Assembly (NCBI GenBank): GCA_040235415.1
Contig: JBECKR010000123.1
Location: forward strand, 1-64,000
DNA length: 64,000 nt
Direction of reading: 5' to 3'
Source of the DNA: JBECKR01 sp040235415
GTDB taxonomy: Bacteria > Acidobacteriota > Polarisedimenticolia > Polarisedimenticolales > Polarisedimenticolaceae
A model generated the notes under the pieces. It ran no database searches, was not told where the DNA came from, and was given only the letters and a program-made list of their open reading frames with translations. Below are positions 17,003-24,850 of this stretch, piece after piece; position 1 is the stretch's first letter; each line of letters opens with the position of its first letter. Both the position numbers and the translations under genes were made by a program.

Positions 17003-17310
17003 CCCGCTCCGGGCCCGCAGAATCCGACGCGGCGGCCTGGACGGTGATCCGAAGCCACGAGATCTTGTGGCGGCACTGGGACGAGGGCGAGTACCTCGTC
17101 TATCACACCGGCTCCGGCGACACGCACCTCCTGAACGTCGTCAGCGCGGCCGTCCTCGCGGAGCTCGAGCGCCGGCCCCTCGGAATCGACCAGCTCACGC
17201 GCCGAGTCGCCGACGCGCTCGCCGTCGAGCCCGACGCCGAGCTCGCCACCGAGATCCGGCGCCTCATCTCCGCCTTCGACGACGTCGGTCTCGTCGAGCC
17301 GGCGTCGTGA
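16993..17310 (+). CDS. PqqD-like peptide chaperone (HPr-rel-A system)
   Basis: 105-aa PqqD-fold protein (RiPP recognition element type): a winged-helix pattern VIRSHEILWRHWDEGEYLVYHTGSG, then LLNVVSAAVLAELERRP and a helical C-terminus ending in ISAFDDVGLVEP, the classic ending of PqqD family members. GTG 16993 overlaps the end of the Tat-peptide gene, and GTGA at the 3' end couples it to the kinase. Members beside HprK-related kinase A are known as the HPr-rel-A PqqD family. Expected role: binding a peptide or protein client and presenting it to partner enzymes. Confidence 0.82.
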   Translation: MSVARSGPAESDAAAWTVIRSHEILWRHWDEGEYLVYHTGSGDTHLLNVVSAAVLAELERRPLGIDQLTRRVADALAVEPDAELATEIRRLISAFDDVGLVEPAS

Positions 17311-18206
17311 CCGTCGGCGAGCTCGAGCGAGATCGACGGAGAGAACGGTTCCGCGACCCCGGGATGTGCTGGCAGGTCGGACCGCTTTCCGTGCGAGTGC
17401 GAACCCCCAGCCCCTGGATCGCGGACCAGCTGGCGTTCCTCTACGGCCCGTTCCCGACCCTCGCACGGGAAACGATCGTCGACGTCGAGCTCGGCGTCGA
17501 GCCACGTTGGCCCGGGCGATTCGCGATCTTCGCCGACGGGGAGGTGCAGTATCGCCGGATTCCCCGCGCGGTCGCGGTACCGCTCGTGGAATGGACGCTG
17601 AACGTGTCGGCGTTCCAGCGCCCGCATCAGTTCTTCTTGCTGCACGCCGCGGTCGTGGAGATCGACGGTTTCGCCGCGATCCTCCCGGCCCGGGCCGGCC
17701 AAGGCAAGAGCACGCTGTGCGCGGCGCTGGCCCACCGCGGCTGGCGCCTGCTTTCCGACGAGGTCGCCGCCATCCGGCCGGAGGACGGCCGGGTCGTTCC
17801 GGTGCCGCGTCCGATCAGCCTCAAGGAGGGGTCGATCGAGCTGATCCGGCGGTTCGCCCCGGATGCGAGGATCGGGCCGATATGGCCGGGAACGTCCAAG
17901 GGGGCGGTCGCCCACGTTCTTCCGCCGCTCGACAGCGTCCGCCGTGCCGAGGAGGCGGCCGTACCGCGCTGGATCGTGTTCCCGCGGTGGGCTCCCGACG
18001 CGGTGCCGAGTCTCGACCCGGTACCGAAGGCGCGTGCCGCGATGCGCTGCGCCGACAATGCGTTCAACTACAGCGTGCTCGGTCGATCCGGATTCGAGAC
18101 GCTGGCGAATCTCGTCGACCGTTGCGAGTGCTTCGACTTCGGATACGGCGGACTGGACGACGCCCTGCACTGCCTCGAGGGTCTGCGCCGGGCCGCTCGG
18201 ACCTAG
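17307..18206 (+). CDS. HprK-related kinase A
   Basis: 299-aa relative of HPr kinase/phosphorylase. Walker A ARAGQGKSTLCAALAH begins at 128, followed by WRLLSDEVAAIRPEDG (the acidic segment of the HprK core) and VPVPRPISLKEGS, a family hallmark. An N-terminal domain of about 100 residues precedes the P-loop domain. GTG 17307 overlaps the PqqD-like stop (GTGA). No HPr/PTS gene is seen nearby, so it probably phosphorylates something other than HPr. Its stop codon shares the palindrome CTAG with the stop of the convergent VanZ-like gene. Confidence 0.86.
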   Translation: MTVGELERDRRRERFRDPGMCWQVGPLSVRVRTPSPWIADQLAFLYGPFPTLARETIVDVELGVEPRWPGRFAIFADGEVQYRRIPRAVAVPLVEWTLNVSAFQRPHQFFLLHAAVVEIDGFAAILPARAGQGKSTLCAALAHRGWRLLSDEVAAIRPEDGRVVPVPRPISLKEGSIELIRRFAPDARIGPIWPGTSKGAVAHVLPPLDSVRRAEEAAVPRWIVFPRWAPDAVPSLDPVPKARAAMRCADNAFNYSVLGRSGFETLANLVDRCECFDFGYGGLDDALHCLEGLRRAART

Positions 18207-19378
18207 GTCGCCGGCGCAGCCGAGCGGCCGAGCGACGGATCTCGAGAAGCGATCTCGCGATCCCGATGCTCGAGAACCGCGACGGCGAGCGCGGCGACGA
18301 CCACGAGCAGGGGATCGGTGATCTCGGGCACGTGGCCGGTGACGTAGCGCTGCGCGACCTCGATCGAGAGCACGAACACCGCACCGAACGCACCGGCAGG
18401 GACCCGGCGGATTCCTGCCCGGCCGAGGAGGTACACGAGTGCCCCGTACTCGAAGAGCTTCTGGCAGGCGGATTGCGCGTTGACCCACATCGATCCGTAG
18501 AGGAAGCCGCCGAACGGCAGCCAACCGAACTCGAGTGGGGCGGTTCGGAGCTCGAACGGCGCCAGCCCGGCGAACGCGAGGTCGAGCAGCAGGAGAGGAA
18601 CGAGCCAGCGCGCCGGCCGACGGACGCGTCGCAGCCACCCGAACCAGACTGCCACTGCCACCGCGGCCCCGGCCACGTCAGCCACGTCGAGCGTGTTCCG
18701 CTCGATCAGAACCTCGAGCGCGTAGACCACCACGATGACGCTCGGCAGATGCCGGCTCAGGCTGCGACGCGGTCGGACGCGACGCAGGAGGTAGGCGACG
18801 ACGAGCCAAGGGACCGCGTCTCCGAGGATCTCCCCAGGGCTCCACCTCGGATGCAGCAGCAACGGCTTCAGACTGTCCTTGATCTCTTGGAGGTCGATCG
18901 CGGGCACGAACGGAATCAGGCGGTAGAACACCCAGCTCGCGACGAGCGCGAGCGGAACGAGCCTCACGTTCTCGGCTCGAAACCCGCTCGACGTGCCCCG
19001 ACGAGCCGCGGCCACGCCGAGAGCCGCGCCGAGCGCGGTACCGGCGCCGTTCCAGACGACGTCTTGCAGCGTCGCGTCGCGGCTCGGAAGATAGAGTTGC
19101 ACGAGCTGCAAGGCGATGGCGAGCGCAAACCCCCAGGCGCCGACGACCGCGAGGCGGCGGAGCACCGCGGCGCCCGGACGAGCGGCGAGCATGCCGAGCA
19201 CACCGAACGGCACGAACAGGACGAAGTTGCCGAGAATGTCTCCCCGCGAGGTCGGCACGACCAGCGAATGGGCCAGAGTCCGTAGCGTCGGACCGTCGAT
19301 CGCTCGGTAGTGGAAGTCGAAAGGAAAGATCGAGACGTAGACGATCAGGACGGCGGACGCGATCCAGAGCCCCCTCAT
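18203..19378 (-). CDS. VanZ-like multi-pass membrane protein, long form
   Basis: 391-aa integral membrane protein with about 9-10 hydrophobic segments. The N-terminal half fits the VanZ family: FPFDFHYR, GDILGNFVLFVPFGVLGML, then LQLVQLYLPSRDATLQDVVWNGAGTALGA, the conserved acidic/polar membrane motif. A second, similar set follows (FEYGALVYLLGR, FVLSIEVAQRYVTGHVPEITDPLL), so the protein looks like two VanZ units in tandem. VanZ-like proteins accompany EPS clusters and teicoplanin resistance; biochemical role unknown. ATG 19378 overlaps the stop of the glycosidase-like gene (ATGA). Confidence 0.78.
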   Translation of the reverse strand: MRGLWIASAVLIVYVSIFPFDFHYRAIDGPTLRTLAHSLVVPTSRGDILGNFVLFVPFGVLGMLAARPGAAVLRRLAVVGAWGFALAIALQLVQLYLPSRDATLQDVVWNGAGTALGAALGVAAARRGTSSGFRAENVRLVPLALVASWVFYRLIPFVPAIDLQEIKDSLKPLLLHPRWSPGEILGDAVPWLVVAYLLRRVRPRRSLSRHLPSVIVVVYALEVLIERNTLDVADVAGAAVAVAVWFGWLRRVRRPARWLVPLLLLDLAFAGLAPFELRTAPLEFGWLPFGGFLYGSMWVNAQSACQKLFEYGALVYLLGRAGIRRVPAGAFGAVFVLSIEVAQRYVTGHVPEITDPLLVVVAALAVAVLEHRDREIASRDPSLGRSAAPAT

Positions 19379-21204
19379 CGCGACGCCGCGACGAGCCGCA
19401 GCACGACGTCCTGGCCGGGCCACGGAGATGCGAGCTCTCTCACCCCTCCTCCCTCCACCGATCGTCCGGCGACCGCCAGGCCGTCGAGCGGGCGGTACCA
19501 TTCCGACTCGAATCGCCCGCGCGCAGGCGAGAGATCGATACGGAGAGTTGCCCGGCCATCGGACGGGACCGCGCGATATCCAGACTCGTCGGCGTTCGGG
19601 TGGTAGATCAGGAACTCGTCCTCGCCACGGCGCACGAGCTTGGGCCGCAGCTTCCCGGTGCGGCCGGCGGCGTCCGCGGCGCGTCCGTCGTCAGGCACGA
19701 AATCCGCGAGATCGATCCCGCGCTCCCGGAAGTAACGCCCGATGAAGGGGAACGCGTCCATCCCGACGAGCGGGATGCCGGTGAAGTCCTGCCCGCTCGC
19801 CCCTCGCCAGGTCAGGTCGGTCCGGCCGGTCCTGGTGTACGGGTGGATCACGCCCCACCGGCCGCAGTAGTTCGCGGACCCCGCCGACAGTAGCCACGAC
19901 CACTGCAGCCACCGGAAGAAGAACCGTGGGTCGTCGTAGCGCTCGTGGTCCTGCTCGTAGATGTCCTCGCCGAGGTAGACGTGGACCGGAAGGCGGTCGA
20001 GACCGTAATCGGTGATGGAGTCCGCGCCGACCGCGTCGCGATCCTCGAGATGGACGTAGCCGACCCAGTCCAGATCCTCGGGTCCGAACGGAAAGCCGCC
20101 GCCCCGTTCGGGGCCCGTGGAGATCAGGTGCGGCCACGGTTCGTGCGTCGCGAAGAACCGACCGACCTCGCGCACGAAGGCCCGGTTCGCGGGAAACCGC
20201 TCGCCGCAATGCAGGTCGTTGACGACGAGCCAGAAGATCTCCGGGAACGCCGACCATCGCGCGATCATGTATCGCATCGTCGCCGTCCGTACACTCTCCG
20301 GAAGACGCCCCCACCATTCCCCGGTGGCTTCCGAGCCGTATCCCTTGAGGGAGAACAGGATCATCTGGAGCGCGACGCGAGGGTACTCGTTGGCGATCCA
20401 GACCAGGCGAGCGTCCGTCTCCTGGAACTTCGAGAGATCGAAGCGTGTGTAGTCCGGGGGGGCTCCTCCGACCCACGGGTCGTTCCAGACCCAAGCGTTG
20501 TTGTCGTCCTCGTCCACCCCCGCGGTTCCGCCCCAGCCGCCCAGGGATGCGACGCGGAGTGAACTCGCGCCCCGGACGACGGAATCGCGGACGAAGGCCC
20601 TCCAGGCGGGCGCTTCCGTGCCGTGGAACAGCCGGTACGCGGTATCCCCGACGTTGACGAAGGGACGCCCGTCGGCGGTGATCCAAGACCGGGGATTCGC
20701 ACTGTCTTTTCCGAGGAGGCCGGGAAGCTCGGAGGCGATCGCCTCGAAGTGACCGTTTTGTCCGTCGAGGACGGGGTCGACGGCGCTCGAGGCGGTCCAG
20801 GTCCATGCGCCTTCCTCGGTCACGTAGACCCGTGCCCGCCACGTATCGCCACCGTCGTAGAAAGCGTCGACGGTCAACAGGTGCGACGGTCCCGACGGCG
20901 GGACGAACGTCACCGTGGCCTCGGTCTCGAACGGGTTCTCGGCTCCGGCGTCGCCCCGGAGCACGATTTCGTGCGTCCCGCGCTCGCGTGCTGACGCCGG
21001 GGCCCGGGTGAACGACGGGCCGTCCGCCGGCGCGGACGCCCAGTCGCTCTCGGCGAGCTGTCCCCGGCTCGAGACGACGGCCGGTGCGCGCTCGTCGACG
21101 GGGGGAGATGAGCAGGCGGCGCAGACCGCCAGCGCGACTGCAACGCCGAGGATCCGCGGGAATCGAGGCCTGTCATCTCTCGAGGCGCCTCGCGCCTCCG
21201 TCAC
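19375..21204 (-). CDS. DUF5060/DUF4038 glycoside-hydrolase-like lipoprotein
   Basis: About 609-aa exported protein with an N-terminal hydrophobic signal (ILGVAVALAVCAAC) and probable lipidated Cys31. A beta-sandwich DUF5060-like domain (about 70-165) is followed by a DUF4038-type TIM barrel (about 185-500) with FVNVGDTAYRLFHG, WLVVNDLHCGE, STGPERGGGFPFGP and YLGEDIYEQD holding several acidic candidates for catalysis, then a small C-terminal beta domain. Related proteins are apiosidase-like or other plant/EPS-glycan glycosidases. GTG 21204 lies 5 nt after the cytidylyltransferase stop; earlier in-frame codons overlap that gene. It lacks the NLRV-type tail. Likely role: trimming the EPS made by this locus or foreign glycans. 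Confidence 0.75.
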   Translation of the reverse strand: MTEARGASRDDRPRFPRILGVAVALAVCAACSSPPVDERAPAVVSSRGQLAESDWASAPADGPSFTRAPASARERGTHEIVLRGDAGAENPFETEATVTFVPPSGPSHLLTVDAFYDGGDTWRARVYVTEEGAWTWTASSAVDPVLDGQNGHFEAIASELPGLLGKDSANPRSWITADGRPFVNVGDTAYRLFHGTEAPAWRAFVRDSVVRGASSLRVASLGGWGGTAGVDEDDNNAWVWNDPWVGGAPPDYTRFDLSKFQETDARLVWIANEYPRVALQMILFSLKGYGSEATGEWWGRLPESVRTATMRYMIARWSAFPEIFWLVVNDLHCGERFPANRAFVREVGRFFATHEPWPHLISTGPERGGGFPFGPEDLDWVGYVHLEDRDAVGADSITDYGLDRLPVHVYLGEDIYEQDHERYDDPRFFFRWLQWSWLLSAGSANYCGRWGVIHPYTRTGRTDLTWRGASGQDFTGIPLVGMDAFPFIGRYFRERGIDLADFVPDDGRAADAAGRTGKLRPKLVRRGEDEFLIYHPNADESGYRAVPSDGRATLRIDLSPARGRFESEWYRPLDGLAVAGRSVEGGGVRELASPWPGQDVVLRLVAASR

Positions 21205-21209
21205 CTTTC

Positions 21210-21998
21210 TCACTCGTCGGCTCGATCGGCGCTCCAGACTTCCCACGGAGCGCCGCCGCGATGGTACAGCTCCTCGAGCCGTTGGCGGTCCTTGAACGTG
21301 TCCATCGACATCCAAAACCCGTCGTACGGATGTGCGACGAGTTGTCGCGCCTCGACGAGGCGTTGGAACGGCTCGGCAACGAGCTCTTCCCCGTCGCGCA
21401 TGTAGTCGAAGATCTCTTTCCGGAGAACGAAGAAGCCGCCGTTGATCCGGAGGTCCTCGTGAATCACGTCCGCGATGTGCGTGACCGTGTCGCCATCGTG
21501 GCGCACGAAGTGATAGCTGAGGTTCGGACGGACGCTGAGAAAGCTCGCGATCTTGTCGCTCCTCCGAAAGCGCTCGATCTGCTCGGGTAGCGGATGGTCG
21601 GTCAGCCCGTCACTGTAGTTCGCAAGGAAGATCTCGTCCCCCCCGAGGTACTTTTCGACCGCCTTCAGCCGTTGCCCGAGATTGGCGTTGATACCCGTGT
21701 CGATGAACGTGATGCGCCAGTCGCCGATGTCGCGTCCAAGAAGTTCGAGCTTCTTGCCCCCGTCAGAGAGAACGAAATCGTTGGAGACGCACTCATCATA
21801 CTTCAGGAAATAGTCCTTTATGACATCGCCCCGATAGCCCAGACACAAGATGAAGTCGCGATGCCCGAAGTGTGCGTAGTACTTCATGACGTGCCAGAGG
21901 ATCGGTCGATAACCGATCGGCACCATCGGCTTGGGGATGTTATCGGAATACTCGCGGATTCTCATCCCGAATCCGCCGCAAAAGAGTACGACTTTCAT
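21210..21998 (-). CDS. rfbF: Glucose-1-phosphate cytidylyltransferase family protein
   Basis: 262-aa nucleotidyltransferase expected to make CDP-glucose from CTP and glucose-1-phosphate, the entry to CDP-dideoxy and branched sugars. The start KVVLFCGGFGMRIREYSDNIPKP contains the G-G-x-G-x-R phosphate loop and KP motif of the family; NYSDGLTDHPLP holds the metal-binding Asp, and NGGFFVLRKEIFDYM, WMSMDTFKDR are RfbF-type blocks. ATG 21998 is confirmed by that N-terminus. The SDR gene upstream (22053) and the glycosidase gene downstream form one operon direction. No clear CDP-glucose 4,6-dehydratase is present unless the neighbouring SDR fills that role. Confidence 0.87.
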   Translation of the reverse strand: MKVVLFCGGFGMRIREYSDNIPKPMVPIGYRPILWHVMKYYAHFGHRDFILCLGYRGDVIKDYFLKYDECVSNDFVLSDGGKKLELLGRDIGDWRITFIDTGINANLGQRLKAVEKYLGGDEIFLANYSDGLTDHPLPEQIERFRRSDKIASFLSVRPNLSYHFVRHDGDTVTHIADVIHEDLRINGGFFVLRKEIFDYMRDGEELVAEPFQRLVEARQLVAHPYDGFWMSMDTFKDRQRLEELYHRGGAPWEVWSADRADE

Positions 21999-22052
21999 CA
22001 GTCCCTCTCACGAATGAGCATGCGGCGATCGACATGACTCGCCACTCATGAC

Positions 22053-22961
22053 CTATCCTGGGTGCTGTCGATACCATTCGACGGTTCTGCCGAGTCCCGC
22101 GTCCAAGCCCACTGTGGGCTTCCACCCCGTGAGCGTCGTCGTCCGGCGTATGTCCGCCACCGCAACCCGTTCCATCGGTCGATCCGGTACGGCACCGAAC
22201 GACGGTGTGATCGCCGGGTTGATTCTTTTGACGATGCATTCTACGACGTGCCTGATCGAGACCATCGAGCCGCTGCCGATGTCGATCGTCGTTCCTTCGA
22301 GGCCCGACGTGACCATGGCCGCCAGGATACCCCTCACAACGTCATCCACATAGATCCAGTCGACGAGCCGCTCTCCGCTCGTGATCCGAGGAGTCTCGCC
22401 GCGAAGAGATTTCAGGATGGTGTAGGGAATCAGTTTCGAGGTATCCCACTGTTGTGGACCGTAGGTCATGAAGATCCGCGTCGTGACGGTGGGTAGACCG
22501 TAGAGCGCTCGGTACATGCGCGCATAGCCGGCAGCCGCCCACTTCGCTGCCGCGTAGGGGGATCCCGGCACGACGTCCTGCCCCTCACCGGCCGGTTCCT
22601 CGAGCGACCCCGCAAGGACTACTCGGTGCGATCCGGATCTCAATGCGGCGGAGAGGATACCCACCGTGGCAACCAGGATGTGCTTCAGCGTCGGCTGCAC
22701 GAACTCCGCGTCTCGGCGCCCCGTGACGAGGCCCGCGAGGTGGACGACGATACGCGGACAGATTCGTTCGAACGTCTTTGCCACAGCCTCGCCGTCCGTG
22801 ACATCGAGACGGTGCCACCGGACGCCCTCCGTCGGAAGTCGGGGGTCCGATCGCACGATTCCGTGGACGTCGAAGCCGTTCTGAACCAGGTACCGCGTCA
22901 AATGCGTGCCGATGAACCCACCGGCACCCGTCACGAGTACGCGATCCGACGTCGATGCCAA
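22053..22961 (-). CDS. NAD(P)-dependent sugar-nucleotide epimerase/dehydratase (SDR)
   Basis: 302-aa extended SDR. Rossmann motif TGAGGFIGTH (11-20) and catalytic Y136/K140 in SPYAAAKWA are visible, with RIFMTYGPQQWDTSKLIPY and VDWIYVDDVVRGI typical of sugar-nucleotide epimerases and reductases. Next to the cytidylyltransferase it probably acts on a CDP-sugar. Start is TTG 22961, preceded by a GGAGGGGG site; no ATG lies near the conserved N-terminus. It leads the operon 22961 to 18203 (SDR, cytidylyltransferase, glycosidase, VanZ). Confidence 0.84.
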   Translation of the reverse strand: MASTSDRVLVTGAGGFIGTHLTRYLVQNGFDVHGIVRSDPRLPTEGVRWHRLDVTDGEAVAKTFERICPRIVVHLAGLVTGRRDAEFVQPTLKHILVATVGILSAALRSGSHRVVLAGSLEEPAGEGQDVVPGSPYAAAKWAAAGYARMYRALYGLPTVTTRIFMTYGPQQWDTSKLIPYTILKSLRGETPRITSGERLVDWIYVDDVVRGILAAMVTSGLEGTTIDIGSGSMVSIRHVVECIVKRINPAITPSFGAVPDRPMERVAVADIRRTTTLTGWKPTVGLDAGLGRTVEWYRQHPG

Positions 22962-23150
22962 CGGTCAGGTTCCCCCTCCCCAATGACGCACGGCTCGGTG
23001 CGAGGCGGTCGTCAGTGGCTGCCTTAAAGTAGATACGAGCGCGTCCACCTGTTTCACACCTGGAATCCGAGTCACGAGTCCTCGTTCCGCACACCCCGTA
23101 GCGGCGTTTCGGTTTGCTCGCGAGCTTACGAAATCGTCCTCGCCATGACG

Positions 23151-23174
23151 GTTGTCCAGAGTTTATTGTTGTCC
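23151..23174 (+). repeat. Direct repeat GTTGTCC upstream of a sigma-54 promoter
   Basis: GTTGTCC at 23151-23157 and again at 23168-23174, 17 bp apart and about 100-125 bp upstream of the -24 element. This is a fitting distance for an enhancer-binding site, but the motif differs from the repeat at 7704. Confidence 0.25.
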
Positions 23175-23274
23175 GAACCGTCGCACGGATCGCATCGCCG
23201 GGAAAAGTCGGGAGAGCAACGGAAGGATTAAGGTTTTGTAAGATGACCCGCCGCCCTCCCCCCGGCCCCGCGGG

Positions 23275-23289
23275 TGGCACCTCTCTTGC
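23275..23289 (+). promoter_or_regulatory. Sigma-54 (RpoN) promoter of the beta-helix gene
   Basis: TGGCAC-CTCTC-TTGC matches the -24/-12 consensus, with GG and GC 10 nt apart. The start would be near 23301, about 120 nt before the ATG at 23421. Confidence 0.85.
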
Positions 23290-23420
23290 GTGTCGCCTAC
23301 ATTTGCCAGCTGCTAGGACCGTCGGGAGGCTGCGGGGAGTGGCTCCGTCGCCGTCCGTCGATGGATGAGGGCCGCTCGGAGCGATACAGCCTCCGCTAGT
23401 GAGGACGGTCGAGGGCGAAG

Positions 23421-24815
23421 ATGCGTACGAATTGGCTCAAGACCTCTGACTCGATGGGGTGCCATTCCCGGCTCATTCGGACGGGGTTCGTGGTCGGGAC
23501 GCTGGTGGTGGCGCTTTCAATCCGGTCCGGCGTCGCCGCCGTTCGGGAGATCCACCAGGGGGACAGCTTCGAGACTGCGGTCGAGAGCCTGGCACCGGGC
23601 GACACGCTGATCGTCCACGCCGGTACCTATTCCGACACCGGCCGGATCAGCGTTTCCGTACGCGGGACGGCGTCGCTCCCGGTCGTGGTCACATCGGCCG
23701 AGGGTGAGGCCCGCCCCCTCGTCACGCGGTCGGCCGCGGCCCAAGTCCAGAACACGATCAACGTCGAGGGTGCGACGTACCTGACGATCCGCGGCCTCGA
23801 GATCACGGGTAACGGCGGCGACGGGATCAACCTCAACAGCAACCCGTCCCACGTCACCCTCGAAGATCTCGTGATCCACGACATCGACGTCGGAATCAAC
23901 TTCCGGAGCGACATGGATCACATCACGGCGCGCAAGAATCACATCTACCACACCGGCGCCGACGGCGGCACCGGTGAGGGCATGTACGTGGGCTGCAACT
24001 ACGCCGCTTGCGTGGTCCGCGACTCCGTCATCGAAGGGAACTGGATCCACGACACCCTCTCCGCGAGCCAGGGGGACGGCATCGAGGTGAAGGCCGGTTC
24101 GCACTCGAACATCGTTCGCGACAACGTGATCCACGACACGAACTACCCCTGCATCCTGCTCTACGGCACGTCCGGGAATCCGCGGAACGTCGTCGAGGGA
24201 AACGCGATGTGGAACTGCGGGGATTCCGGAATCCAGGTCGCCGCGGACGCGTTGCTGCGGAACAACCTGATCATGAACAACCCGGGAAACGGGCTGAACT
24301 CGCAGGACCATCAGGGCGTCACACCGAACAACCTCGAGGTCGTGCACAACACCATCGTCGGCGGAAACCCGTGTCTTCGTCTCGACAACTGGAGCGGCAA
24401 GCAGGGCATGGTGTTCGCCAACAACGCGGTGTACTGCGACTCCGGAAGCTTCGTGATCTCGGGACTGAGCGGCGTCACCGTCGTGGGAAACGTCGTGTAC
24501 CCACAGACCTCGCAGATCCCGCAGTCCGGCTACACGGTCGGTAGATCGACGGCGCTCGATGTCGTCGACGCGCCGAACCTCGACGTTTATCCAACCCCCG
24601 ACTCCGTCATGATCGACGCCGGAAGCCCCGCCGAGAGCGTTGCCGTCGACTTCAACGGGACCGCGCGGACCGGGACCCCCGACGCCGGTGCGTACGCATA
24701 CACCGGACCGGTGAATCCGGGCTGGCACGTCGGGCCCGGATTCAAGCAGACGTCCCCGCCCTCGACGACGCCGCCGGCGGCGCCGACGAACTTGCGCGTG
24801 GTTCCGACACCCTGA
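23421..24815 (+). CDS. Secreted right-handed parallel beta-helix protein with the NLRV-type tail
   Basis: 464-aa exported protein. Hydrophobic signal about 18-40, then a pectate-lyase-like beta-helix (about 45-395) with repeated rungs such as ITGNGGDGINLNSN, IEGNWIHD, VRDNVIHDTN and LRNNLIMNNPGNGLNS. Beta-helix proteins of this kind are polysaccharide lyases, epimerases or adhesins; the sequence does not fix which. It ends in TTPPAAPTNLRVVPTP, the shared tail. ATG 23421 is the only good start and follows a GAGGGCGAAG region. It is monocistronic behind a sigma-54 promoter, with a hairpin at 24821-24850 after the stop. Confidence 0.85.
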   Translation: MRTNWLKTSDSMGCHSRLIRTGFVVGTLVVALSIRSGVAAVREIHQGDSFETAVESLAPGDTLIVHAGTYSDTGRISVSVRGTASLPVVVTSAEGEARPLVTRSAAAQVQNTINVEGATYLTIRGLEITGNGGDGINLNSNPSHVTLEDLVIHDIDVGINFRSDMDHITARKNHIYHTGADGGTGEGMYVGCNYAACVVRDSVIEGNWIHDTLSASQGDGIEVKAGSHSNIVRDNVIHDTNYPCILLYGTSGNPRNVVEGNAMWNCGDSGIQVAADALLRNNLIMNNPGNGLNSQDHQGVTPNNLEVVHNTIVGGNPCLRLDNWSGKQGMVFANNAVYCDSGSFVISGLSGVTVVGNVVYPQTSQIPQSGYTVGRSTALDVVDAPNLDVYPTPDSVMIDAGSPAESVAVDFNGTARTGTPDAGAYAYTGPVNPGWHVGPGFKQTSPPSTTPPAAPTNLRVVPTP

Positions 24816-24820
24816 GGCAG

Positions 24821-24850
24821 TCGCGAGCCGCTAGCGGAACCGGCTCGCGA
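24821..24850. terminator. Bidirectional terminator hairpin
   Basis: TCGCGAGCCG (24821-24830) and CGGCTCGCGA (24841-24850) make a perfect 10-bp stem with a 10-nt loop between the convergent beta-helix and flippase genes. The flippase stop codon lies in the loop. Confidence 0.6.

Larger units (their letters stand above)
22962..23420. other. 459-bp divergent intergenic region
   Basis: No gene is supported. The left part is the promoter region of the minus-strand SDR operon (no clear -35/-10). The right part holds a direct repeat of GTTGTCC (23151-23174) and a sigma-54 promoter at 23275-23289 for the beta-helix gene. Confidence 0.55.

Noticed and set aside
18472..18486. A fifth exact TGGCA-N6-TTGC match on the plus strand
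   Set aside because: It lies inside the minus-strand VanZ-like gene, with no plus-strand gene for nearly 5 kb downstream. Taken as a chance match, and counted when judging the other four.
21205..21315. N-terminal extension of the DUF4038 lipoprotein to 21315
   Set aside because: It overlaps the cytidylyltransferase gene and would bury the signal peptide behind an Arg-rich stretch. GTG 21204 fits better.
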